Shown: in pieces, positions 18,461 to 25,151 of the stretch
Position numbering within the stretch: position 1 is the first letter of the stretch
Layout of the letters: every line of letters begins with the position of its first letter
NCBI RefSeq assembly: GCF_025398195.1
Contig: NZ_JAODNV010000003.1
Coordinates: 1-64,000, forward strand
Direction of reading: 5' to 3'
DNA: 64,000 nucleotides
From: Chelativorans petroleitrophicus
Lineage (GTDB): Bacteria > Pseudomonadota > Alphaproteobacteria > Rhizobiales > Rhizobiaceae
Notes under the pieces: generated by a model
Database searches by the model: none
What the model saw: the letters and a program-made list of their open reading frames with translations, nothing else
What the model was told of the DNA's origin: nothing
Made by a program: the position numbers and the translations under genes

Positions 18461-18741
18461 GTCGGCTCCCGACTTGCGTCCCGACTTGCGCTTTTCCTTG
18501 GCGGAACAATTGGTTAGGTCGGTTTTAAGTCGGGAAGTCGGTAAGTCGGCGGTTTCTATTCCGTATGCAAATTGCCCAGGAGGGGGCGTGGTGGGGTCGG
18601 GCAGCTGGATTTCGGTAGGCTCTGTTTTAACCCGACTTAACCGACTTAACCGACTTAGAGAGAGCTAAGAGATTGCATTGGCAAGGAAATTGGCAAGTCG
18701 GGTTGTAAGTCGGATATAGGCCGGAAGTAGACTCCCGACTT
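18459..18741. repeat. Iteron field of 12 AAGTCGG heptamers, candidate replication origin
   Basis: AAGTCGG occurs on the plus strand at 18459, 18527, 18535, 18543, 18695 and 18707, and as CCGACTT at 18469, 18481, 18632, 18641, 18650 and 18735. Two tight triplets face each other (18527-18549 with 8-bp period; 18632-18656 with 9-bp period), giving the field overall dyad symmetry around a central non-repeated segment. It lies directly after the helicase gene in the geneless 18461-18945 stretch. This matches the layout of iteron-type origins; repressor operators are the alternative. Confidence 0.8.
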
Positions 18742-18936
18742 GTTTTCCATTCCCCTCCTCCCTGGGCATGGAGTGAGCGCCAGCGAAACCGGCCCATTCA
18801 GTCCCTAAAAAGAGAGCTGATCCGGCCGCTCCCGCATCGGAAATTTGCACTAGCTCCCCCTCCGCTCCCCCAGCGCGATCACCAGAACCAATAACCTCAA
18901 CAATTGCAGCGTAATGGCGCGAGTGGCCCCAACCTA

Positions 18937-18957
18937 GGGAGGGGTATGCTCCCCTCC
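18937..18957 (+). promoter_or_regulatory. Hairpin over the ribosome-binding site of the small terminase gene
   Basis: GGAGGGG (18938-18944) pairs perfectly with CCCCTCC (18951-18957) across a 6-nt loop that contains the ATG at 18946. The hairpin would hide the only purine-rich ribosome-binding site here, so it may restrain terminase translation. Confidence 0.4.
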
Positions 18958-19401
18958 ATGAGCACCAAGAGCACAGCCCTCGTCGCCCGCGCCGGACGCG
19001 GCAAGAGCGCCCCGGTCAGCATCACCCCAGCCGGTCTCGCCCTCGTGGAGGAGCTGGCCGGTGAGGGACAGGACTTCCGCAGCATAGCGAAGCGCCTGGG
19101 CATCAACCACCAGACCTTCAACGTCCTGCGCAAGAAGGATGAGGCGCTGGCGGAGGCCGTGGAGCGAGGTCAGGCCGTCCTAGCGGACGAGGTCACCCAC
19201 CTGCTGCTGAAGGCGGCCCGCAAGGGCAACGTGGTCGCGGCCATTTTCCTCGCCAAGGCCCGGCTCGGCTGGACAGACACGCCCCAGCCCAAGCGGCCAG
19301 AGGTCGCCGTGCAGATAAACCTTCCCGGTGCAATGGACGAGGCGGCTTACGTCCGCATGGTCGAGGCAGAGGTGAAGGAGGCGGCAGATGGCGACGCCTA
19401 A
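18946..19401 (+). CDS. Probable terminase small subunit
   Basis: A 151-residue protein with a central helix-turn-helix (DFRSIAKRLGINHQTFNVLRKKDEALAEAVERGQA) and an acidic C-terminus (MVEAEVKEAADGDA), the form of many TerS proteins that bind phage DNA and bring it to TerL. The call relies on overlap with terL (14 nt) and on this HTH pattern. The start is uncertain: ATG at 18946 lies in the loop of a hairpin, and ATG at 18958 is the alternative. Confidence 0.8.
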   Translation: MLPSMSTKSTALVARAGRGKSAPVSITPAGLALVEELAGEGQDFRSIAKRLGINHQTFNVLRKKDEALAEAVERGQAVLADEVTHLLLKAARKGNVVAAIFLAKARLGWTDTPQPKRPEVAVQINLPGAMDEAAYVRMVEAEVKEAADGDA

Positions 19402-20776
19402 GGTCACCGCGCCCACGCCCTGGCAGGAGCGGGCCCTCGCCGTGCCAGAGCGCTACAACCTCGCCCTCCTGGGTGGCCGTGGTTCCGGCAAGACCACCGC
19501 TCTGGCGCTGATCGTCCTCCGCCATTGCGTGCAGTACGAGGACAAGGCCCGCGTGCTCATCTTGCGCGCCACCTACAAGTCGCTCGCCAACCTTTGGGAT
19601 GAGCTTGAGGCACTGTTTTCCGCCGCCTTCCCCGGTGGCGTCCAGTCCAATCGCGCCGACTTCGTCATCCGCTGCCCGAACGGGGCGGTGGTCACCCTGG
19701 GCAATCTCTCCACGCAGAAGGACGTGGCGAAGTGGCAGGGGCAGGAGGCGAACCTCCTCGCCGTGGACGAGATCACGAACTTCACCACGCTCCGGCACAT
19801 CAACATGCTCCGGGCCAACCTGCGCGGCCCAGCCGGGGTTCCCACGCGCATGCTCATTCTCGGCAACCCTGGTGGCCCGCTGCACGCGACCATTGCCCGG
19901 ATGCACGTGCATGGCCGTGTGCCGTGGAAGCCCTATACGTTGGACGACGGTAGCGAATGGGTCTACGCACCCAGCACCTTCATCGATAATCCGACTATCG
20001 ACCAGGACCGCTACGCCCGCAGCATCATCGCGTCTGCCGGTGGTGACCGCGCCTTGTCCGAGGCGTGGCTCAACAACAACTGGAACGACCTCGCTGGAGC
20101 CTTCTTCGGCGACGTTTGGGGCGACCACCTTATCCTCCCCACCTCCTCATGGCGTGTGCCCCCTGGGCCCCTCCGCGAGCACGGCTGGTATTCCTGCGTG
20201 GCTCTGGATTGGGGCTGGTCCGCACCTTCGGTCGCGGTTCTGGCCGTCAGCCCACGGCGGCCGGGGCTCCTTGGCCCGGCTGGCCGCGTCTATCCGAAGG
20301 ATAGCTGGATTGTCGTGGACGAGGTGCACAGCGCCCGCTCGGACGATCCTTCCCTGGGTAAGGGATGGCCGCCGCAGATGCTGGCGGAGGAGGTTTTGGC
20401 CGCATGCGAGCGCCACAACATCCGGCCGCACGGCGTGGGAGACGATGCGCGCGGGCTTCAGAACGATACCCTGCTGGAGCAGTTCCGGTTCCATGGCCTC
20501 TACCTGCAGAAGCCGACGAAGGACCGCATTTCCGGCTGGACCAGGCTCAAGTCGCTCATGAGCGCCGCCCGCGATGGCGACCCGGACACTCCGGGCATCT
20601 GGATCAGCGAGCGGTGCCGCCTCGTAATGGAGACCTTGCCGCTTCTGCCGCGCGACGATGTGCGGCCAGAAGATGTGGACACGTCGGCCAATGATCACGC
20701 CGCCGACGCGCTCCGCTACCTCGTCAACTCCCCCACACGAATTGTCACGTCCGGCCGAACCACCGGCGATTACTGA
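19388..20776 (+). CDS. terL: Phage terminase large subunit
   Basis: A 462-residue packaging motor. The ATPase has Walker A LLGGRGSGKTT (about 27-37) and Walker B NLLAVDEIT (about 122-130). The C-terminal RNase H-like nuclease shows acidic residues in VALDWGW (D274), GVGDDARG and NDHAADALRY (about 435-443). All motifs look intact, so the gene is probably functional. GGAGG lies 6 nt before the ATG, within terS. No portal or capsid gene follows. Confidence 0.95.
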   Translation: MATPKVTAPTPWQERALAVPERYNLALLGGRGSGKTTALALIVLRHCVQYEDKARVLILRATYKSLANLWDELEALFSAAFPGGVQSNRADFVIRCPNGAVVTLGNLSTQKDVAKWQGQEANLLAVDEITNFTTLRHINMLRANLRGPAGVPTRMLILGNPGGPLHATIARMHVHGRVPWKPYTLDDGSEWVYAPSTFIDNPTIDQDRYARSIIASAGGDRALSEAWLNNNWNDLAGAFFGDVWGDHLILPTSSWRVPPGPLREHGWYSCVALDWGWSAPSVAVLAVSPRRPGLLGPAGRVYPKDSWIVVDEVHSARSDDPSLGKGWPPQMLAEEVLAACERHNIRPHGVGDDARGLQNDTLLEQFRFHGLYLQKPTKDRISGWTRLKSLMSAARDGDPDTPGIWISERCRLVMETLPLLPRDDVRPEDVDTSANDHAADALRYLVNSPTRIVTSGRTTGDY

Positions 20777-20787
20777 GGAGAACTGTC

Positions 20788-21564
20788 ATGACCACCGGGC
20801 TCGAAGACACGATTGAGACCGTACCGATCCGCGCCGATGTACCTGTTTCGATGCACCCGAGCAGCCTTATCCCTTTCGGGAAGGTGCTGAATCAAGAAGG
20901 CACAATCGGTGTGCAGGCACTGGCCGCCGCTCGCGAGGCCCTTACCACGGCCTACACCGCCTTCTCCCAGGTGGAGGACGCGGTGAAGTCCCTCCCCCTG
21001 GGCGATGAAACTCGAATGATTGGTGGTCGCCCGACGAAGGTGTCGGCAGGGGCTATCGAGGAGCTTGTGCAGGCCGTCGGAAAGTCGGAGGAGCGCGTGA
21101 TCGGGGCAGTTCAGCGACGTTACGATGAGCTCAGCCGTCACCATGGGGCGCTCAATACGCGCGTTGCCAACGCTCTCGACGTACCTAGTCGAAAGACGCC
21201 CGAGGGCTTGGCGGTGGCCGGTGCGATTTGGGCGCACGTGAAGTCGCTGCCCAGCGATAAGCGCATGTCGTTCCTGATGAAAGCGGTGGAGGACGGCGAC
21301 AAGACCACGGTGGCCGCCGTGCTGCATGCACCGGCTTACCTGTCCGGCATGACCGACAAGCAGATGGCGACGTTACGTCACCGGGCGGCCCACGTGTTCG
21401 CACCTACGGATGCGGCCCAGTTGGAAGCGGTGGAGGCTATGATGGACCGCGTCGCGGCGGCAGGCTCCCGCGTGGTCGAGCGCTACGGACGGGTGCGGGA
21501 GATGGCGTCTCCGAGTGCGGCCCATTCCAAGCAGAAGATCAAGGCGCTCGCGGAGGGAAAGTGA
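20788..21564 (+). CDS. Unknown element protein after terL (258 aa)
   Basis: A 258-residue soluble, mainly helical protein preceded by a GGAG ribosome-binding site. Residues about 45-125 look coiled-coil-like (AAREALTTAYTAFSQVEDAVKS; AIEELVQAVGKSEERVIGAVQRRYDELSRHH). It occupies the slot where tailed phages carry the portal gene, but it is far too short and does not resemble a portal. It could be a scaffold, a packaging adaptor or a satellite-specific factor; I cannot choose. Confidence 0.75.
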   Translation: MTTGLEDTIETVPIRADVPVSMHPSSLIPFGKVLNQEGTIGVQALAAAREALTTAYTAFSQVEDAVKSLPLGDETRMIGGRPTKVSAGAIEELVQAVGKSEERVIGAVQRRYDELSRHHGALNTRVANALDVPSRKTPEGLAVAGAIWAHVKSLPSDKRMSFLMKAVEDGDKTTVAAVLHAPAYLSGMTDKQMATLRHRAAHVFAPTDAAQLEAVEAMMDRVAAAGSRVVERYGRVREMASPSAAHSKQKIKALAEGK

Positions 21565-21836
21565 TGCTGTCTCGTGCCTATCGGGAAGCGCAGAAGCGTA
21601 TTCAGGCGACGGCACAGCAGCGCGCTATGCTTGCCGTGCGTGGCGACTTCGAGGCGTCCCGGCATGACCTTGAGTGCCTGAAAACGGGTGACCTTTTCTC
21701 TTACCTCGCTGCGAAGGACGAAGCTACCAACGGCCGCTACCAGCCGCCCTCCTTTCTGGCGCGACGGCTCCGGGAACCATCCATCGCCCGGTATCTCGCA
21801 GCCCGCGCACGTTTACGGAAGCGGAGCAATGGCTGA
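21564..21836 (+). CDS. Small basic unknown protein (90 aa)
   Basis: A 90-residue, arginine-rich protein (SRAYREAQKRIQATAQQRAML at the start; ARYLAARARLRKRSNG at the end). GGAGG lies 7 nt before the ATG, and TGATG overlaps the upstream stop, so it is coupled to the 258-aa gene. No family recognised; its charge suggests nucleic-acid contact. Confidence 0.65.
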   Translation: MLSRAYREAQKRIQATAQQRAMLAVRGDFEASRHDLECLKTGDLFSYLAAKDEATNGRYQPPSFLARRLREPSIARYLAARARLRKRSNG

Positions 21837-22008
21837 CCGAAAGCTAAAGCCTTCCGAACAGCGCCGCATAGACCAGCAGCAGGCCCTCCTTGAAGCCATT
21901 CGCCGCTCGCACGAGCACCGCGTTGAGGAGGCCAAGATGGAGGAGGCTGGACGCCGCCACCTGCTGGGCAAAATATTGCAGGAGGCACGGAAACGTGGCG
22001 GAGCCTGA
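21829..22008 (+). CDS. Small helical unknown protein (59 aa)
   Basis: A 59-residue, highly charged helical peptide (KPSEQRRIDQQQALLEAIRRSHEH and on) starting at ATG 21829, overlapping the upstream gene by 8 nt and the downstream gene by 14 nt. The tight overlaps and the near absence of gaps support it as a gene. Its function is unknown; the ribosome-binding site (GGAG, close to the ATG) is only fair. Confidence 0.55.
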   Translation: MADRKLKPSEQRRIDQQQALLEAIRRSHEHRVEEAKMEEAGRRHLLGKILQEARKRGGA

Positions 22009-22354
22009 GCCTCGTATCGCGGCACTCAACTTCAAGCGTCAGCCCGGCCCCCGCTGGGCTCAGATGCAGGTCGGCATGACTGTGCCAGACCTGCTGGCCT
22101 TGGGCCTACCAAAAGGGCAGATCATCGAGCGAGTGCACTTAGGCCAGATTGAATTTCAGCCGCCAATCACGTCCAAAAACGGCACCATCATCTCCAAGGT
22201 CGAGCCGAATCAACCACCGACGCGGCCCTCTTCTCTCCCTATCCGTCGCTGCCTATGTTGTGGAAAGCCGTTCCGAAGCGCAGGGCCCGGAAATCGTTTG
22301 TGTGACGACTGTCGCCGTAACTCCCGATCCCTTTCTCCCTATGCGCCGGATTAA
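21995..22354 (+). CDS. Zinc-ribbon protein (119 aa)
   Basis: A 119-residue protein from a GTG with AGGAGG 9 nt upstream. The C-terminal part carries two cysteine pairs (RRCLCCGKPF and RLCDDCRR), the layout of a small zinc ribbon. The middle (TVPDLLALGLPKGQIIERV) resembles a short helical DNA-binding segment. Zinc-ribbon proteins of this size are common in phage accessory regions; no specific role can be given. Confidence 0.7.
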   Translation: MAEPEPRIAALNFKRQPGPRWAQMQVGMTVPDLLALGLPKGQIIERVHLGQIEFQPPITSKNGTIISKVEPNQPPTRPSSLPIRRCLCCGKPFRSAGPGNRLCDDCRRNSRSLSPYAPD

Positions 22355-22441
22355 CGCTGGCAGGTTCTTGTTGTCTTCCTCGCATGCTGGCGAGATCGTT
22401 TCTCCGCAACTGAGAGTTGCCCACAAGAAAAGGAGCTCGAC

Positions 22442-22684
22442 ATGACGAAGAAGATCACTCCCCGCAAGACCAAGCCCGCCCGCCAGAGCAAGGTCGCCTC
22501 TCTCATGGAGAAATTCCTCGCGGCAGTTGCCGATCAGGCGTTCGAGGTCGAGGCCACCGCCAAGCGCTTGGGCGTCACGCCGAAGATGGTTCGCAACTGC
22601 ATCGATCAGCTTCGGCGGAAGGGCGGCAAGGCCGCCGTCGCGAACGTTGGGAAAGGCACCTTTCAGGTGGTTGCCCGGCCGTGA
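22442..22684 (+). CDS. Small putative DNA-binding protein (80 aa)
   Basis: An 80-residue basic protein with a lysine-rich start (TKKITPRKTKPARQSK) and a helix-turn-helix-like stretch (VEATAKRLGVTPKMVRNCIDQLRRKGG). AAAGGAG lies 8 nt before the ATG. It may regulate the element or coat DNA. Its stop overlaps the GTG of the following lipoprotein gene. Confidence 0.65.
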   Translation: MTKKITPRKTKPARQSKVASLMEKFLAAVADQAFEVEATAKRLGVTPKMVRNCIDQLRRKGGKAAVANVGKGTFQVVARP

Positions 22685-22944
22685 CCCGCGCCGCTTCCAT
22701 CCTGCTCGCCGCCGCCCTCTCTGGGTGCGCGGCGAGCACCGATCCGCACCTCCGGGCCTTCTACGCCAATTGGCTGCCGCCCGAAGCCCACGGCACCAAA
22801 GCTCCTGACCCGCGCTTGGATGGCCCGCTTGGCTCCGGCTACGGCCCCGACCGGACCTATGTCGTGAAAGACGGCAGAACCGTCGCGACCCTTCCCGGTC
22901 ACCCTGGGCAAGGGGCGCGTTTTGTCTACGTCCGTAACAAGTAA
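22681..22944 (+). CDS. Small lipoprotein (87 aa)
   Basis: An 87-residue protein from a GTG overlapping the upstream stop (GTGA). The N-terminus is a short lipoprotein signal with a good lipobox (ILLAAALSGC, cysteine about residue 17). The mature part is glycine- and proline-rich. In phage elements such proteins can be superinfection-exclusion lipoproteins or Rz1-like outer spanins, but no partner lysis gene is present here. The ribosome-binding site is weak, so translation probably depends on coupling. Confidence 0.6.
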   Translation: MTRAASILLAAALSGCAASTDPHLRAFYANWLPPEAHGTKAPDPRLDGPLGSGYGPDRTYVVKDGRTVATLPGHPGQGARFVYVRNK

Positions 22945-22946
22945 AG

Positions 22947-22974
22947 GGCCCCGGCCTCATGGGCGACCGGGGCC
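22947..22974 (+). terminator. GC-rich hairpin after the lipoprotein gene
   Basis: GGCCCCGG (22947-22954) and CCGGGGCC (22967-22974) form a perfect 8-bp stem directly after the stop codon. There is no T-run, so it may be a pause or RNA-stabilising hairpin rather than an intrinsic terminator. Confidence 0.4.
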
Positions 22975-23175
22975 AACTCCTCACGGAGACGGCCAGGACA
23001 GGAGCTACCCCGGCCAATCATCACGATAAGTGGCCCGCCCCGGCCCTTCACTTGGGCCAATTCTCCTCCGAATCACCCCGTATTGGCTCCCGTGCAGTGG
23101 GGACCACTTCTGTGCGGATGTGCAGTCACGCCTCGCGGTGGTCGTGGGGCGGCGAAAAAGCGAAAGGAAACAATT

Positions 23176-23520
23176 ATGCCAGGTGAAGTTGAAACCGCTA
23201 ACTGGCGCGTCCTTTTCGAGGAACTACCGAAGGCGATCAACCAGCTTGAGAGCCACGACGCACACCACTCATTGGAGGCGGCGCTGTGCCTCAGGATGGC
23301 GCTGGACGTTCTGCGCTGCGGTGGCTCGCTGGAGGTCTACGACCAGCTCATCTTCGGCATGAGCAAGATCGCGGAGACTGGCACCTCTCGGAGGAGCCTG
23401 CCCAGGGACACGTGCTGGCTCCTCGAATGCTTTGCCGACGATTTCGCGGAGTGGCAGTGCCAGGACCGGGACGCGGAGCTTGTTGCCCGGCTGAGCGAGC
23501 TGCCTGTCACTGCCGACTGA
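23176..23520 (+). CDS. Unknown element protein (114 aa)
   Basis: A 114-residue acidic, helical protein starting at ATG 23176 (AGGA 7 nt upstream). It contains a cysteine-bearing hydrophobic stretch (LEAALCLRMALDVLRCGGSLEVYDQL) and ends in an acidic helix. The frame is open farther upstream, but no ribosome-binding site supports a longer form. No family recognised. It lies in the cargo part of the element, between two hairpins. Confidence 0.6.
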   Translation: MPGEVETANWRVLFEELPKAINQLESHDAHHSLEAALCLRMALDVLRCGGSLEVYDQLIFGMSKIAETGTSRRSLPRDTCWLLECFADDFAEWQCQDRDAELVARLSELPVTAD

Positions 23521-23561
23521 CGAGCGGAGCCGCCCCGAGGCAGGGCGACTCCTCTTTTCAC

Positions 23562-23590
23562 TTGATTTACTGAAATCCCTGAGTTACCTT
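23562..23590 (+). promoter_or_regulatory. Candidate promoter of the SeqA-N/RAMA-like gene
   Basis: TTGATT (23562-23567) and TACCTT (23585-23590) are 17 nt apart, in an AT-rich patch 28 nt before the next ATG. This would let the last gene of the element be read on its own. Confidence 0.4.
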
Positions 23591-23618
23591 CTCTCCATCG
23601 AAACCCTGGAGGTATGCG

Positions 23619-24044
23619 ATGAGCGAGATGCGAACGATTGAGATTGACTTCGAGGTGCACAAGCGGATCGAGCTTGAGCGCACCAGCTTCAACGAGCCGC
23701 CCAACACGGCGCTGCGCCGCCTGCTCGGCATTGAGGGAGCGGCCCCCGCTGCCCCGCCTCAGACGGCAGCCCCATCTGGCCGCCCTTGGGCGGGCAAGGG
23801 CGTGACACTGCCTCACGGGACCGAGCTGCGCATGGAGTACAATGGCCGGGTCTACACGGGCCGTATCGAGAATGGCCGGTGGCTGGTCGAGGGCAAGGAG
23901 TTCAAGAGCCCCTCGGCGGCGGCGGGCGGGGTGGCGCTCACCAAGGACGGTCGCCACACGAGCCTCGACGGGTGGATATACTGGCACGTGAAGCGCCCCG
24001 GCGACGCGGGCTGGACCGCCATTCGGACGCTTCGGAGCCACTGA
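23619..24044 (+). CDS. SeqA-N-like plus RAMA/DUF4357-like domain protein
   Basis: A 141-residue two-part protein. Residues 4-37 (MRTIEIDFEVHKRIELERTSF then TALRRLLG) resemble the ribbon-helix-helix oligomerisation segment of SeqA. Residues about 60-135 have the pattern of RAMA-like domains: a GTELRMEYNGRVYTGRIENG start, EFKSPSAAAG in the middle and SLDGWIYWHVKRPGD at the end. RAMA domains occur with DNA methylases and other defence proteins and are thought to read DNA. GGAGG lies 6 nt before the ATG. It is the attR-proximal gene, a typical cargo position. The domain calls are by pattern, not by search. Confidence 0.65.
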   Translation: MSEMRTIEIDFEVHKRIELERTSFNEPPNTALRRLLGIEGAAPAAPPQTAAPSGRPWAGKGVTLPHGTELRMEYNGRVYTGRIENGRWLVEGKEFKSPSAAAGGVALTKDGRHTSLDGWIYWHVKRPGDAGWTAIRTLRSH

Positions 24045-24098
24045 GGCAAGCCCTCATGCCGCTCCCCCGGCTGCTCCCCGGAGGCCAGAAAAGCAAGA

Positions 24099-24116
24099 GG
24101 CCGCCTCGCGGCGGCC
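24099..24116 (+). terminator. Terminator-like hairpin at the right end of the element
   Basis: GGCCGCC (24099-24105) pairs with GGCGGCC (24110-24116) across TCGC, followed by a T-richer stretch ending in CTTGTTTT. It closes the last element gene just before attR. Confidence 0.5.
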
Positions 24117-24147
24117 CTTGTAACTTCTTGTTTTCCCGTGGGATTTT

Positions 24148-24192
24148 TGGAGCGGGCGAAGGGATTCGAACCCTCGACCCCAACCTTGGCAA
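24148..24192. repeat. attR: 45-bp att core inside tRNA-Gly
   Basis: Identical to attL at 14136-14180. The core runs from the tRNA 3' CCA through the T-arm to the anticodon loop, so integration left a whole tRNA at this end. The two copies are 10,012 bp apart. Confidence 0.93.
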
Positions 24193-24222
24193 GGTTGTGC
24201 TCTACCCCTGAGCTACACCCGC
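24148..24222 (-). tRNA. tRNA-Gly(GCC)
   Basis: Read on the minus strand, the gene starts GCGGGTGTAGCTCAGGGG and ends CGCCCGCTCCA. Acceptor arms GCGGGTG/CGCCCGC pair with one G-U-like position, the D-arm has AGCTCAGGGGTAGAGC, the anticodon loop is TTGCCAA (GCC), and the T-loop is GGTTCGAATCC. CCA is encoded. It is the integration target of the element on its 3' side. Confidence 0.97.
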
Positions 24223-24564
24223 TCATGCGGTCCGAAACCGCGCGGCGCTTATATGACCGAAAGCCTCGCCGATTGCAACAGCCAATTCGCATAACCTCAC
24301 CCGAAAACCGCAGGCGAAAGAATGCGGGCCCGGGTCGCCAGGGCGCATGGGGCGCCAGGCGCTCTTGCGCGGAACCGGTGCACGCACGTAGACCCAGATG
24401 GAAGTTGCGACTCATTGAGCATAGACCGGCCAAAAACATGGGCCAGCCGAAGGACATGGGCCGGCTGAACCGGCGCGCAGCAGCCAGCCGGCCGGAATCG
24501 AGCGGCAAGGCGAATCTGCGCATGCAGGAGAGACCGAGGAGCGAACAAGGGAGACGAAGGCCAA
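24223..24564. other. Geneless stretch after tRNA-Gly
   Basis: This should contain the tRNA-Gly promoter near its left end. I see no credible gene, RNA or repeat in the remainder; the overlapping open frames have no family features. Confidence 0.5.
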
Positions 24565-25062
24565 ATGCCAAAAACGCCGGATGAGCTGATGCGCTATCTC
24601 GCGGAGCTCGATATCGAGGTGACGACCCATCACCACCCTCCGCTCTTCACGGTTGCCGAATCGCGCAGCCTGCGCGGCGAAATCCCCGGCGCGCACACTA
24701 AGAACCTGTTCCTGAAGGACAAGAAGGACCGGTATTTCCTCGTGACCGCCGAGGAAGAGGCCGAGCTTGATCTCAAGACCATGCACCACAAGATTGGCGC
24801 CTCGGGCCGGGTTTCCTTCGGCAAGCCGGATGCCCTGATGGCGATGCTTGGGGTGGTGCCCGGCGCGGTGACCCTGTTCGGCGTCATCAACGATCCGGAA
24901 GGCAAGGTTACCGTCGTGCTGGACGAGGAACTGCTCAAGGATGAAATCATCAATGCGCATCCGCTGCACAATACGGCAACGACTTCCATCCGCACCGCCG
25001 ACCTTCTGCGATTCCTCCGCTCGACGGGGCATGAGCCGCTCATCTTGAAACTTTCGCAATGA
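24565..25062 (+). CDS. YbaK/ProX-type aminoacyl-tRNA deacylase
   Basis: A 165-residue trans-editing protein of the YbaK/ProRS-INS superfamily, closest in form to ProXp-ala (PrdX), which removes alanine from mischarged tRNA-Pro. Family marks are HHHPPLFTVAESRSL (about 22-36), the lysine in HTKNLFLKDKKDRYFLV, and the C-terminal GVINDPEGKVTVVLDEEL. Cytosolic, normal length. The ATG has a purine-rich GGGAGACGAAGG region upstream. Confidence 0.9.
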   Translation: MPKTPDELMRYLAELDIEVTTHHHPPLFTVAESRSLRGEIPGAHTKNLFLKDKKDRYFLVTAEEEAELDLKTMHHKIGASGRVSFGKPDALMAMLGVVPGAVTLFGVINDPEGKVTVVLDEELLKDEIINAHPLHNTATTSIRTADLLRFLRSTGHEPLILKLSQ

Positions 25063-25151
25063 ACGCCACATCACGTTCCGGCTTTGCGTTTCGCAAGGCG
25101 GCTGCTATGCCGCACAGGTGGTGAAGGCCGCAAGCACAGCAAGGGGCACAG

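Noticed and set aside
2-24147. Self-targeting of the integrated element by spacers
   Set aside because: I compared spacers with the element by eye and saw no match of more than short words. This is not an exhaustive search and does not cover spacers left of the window.
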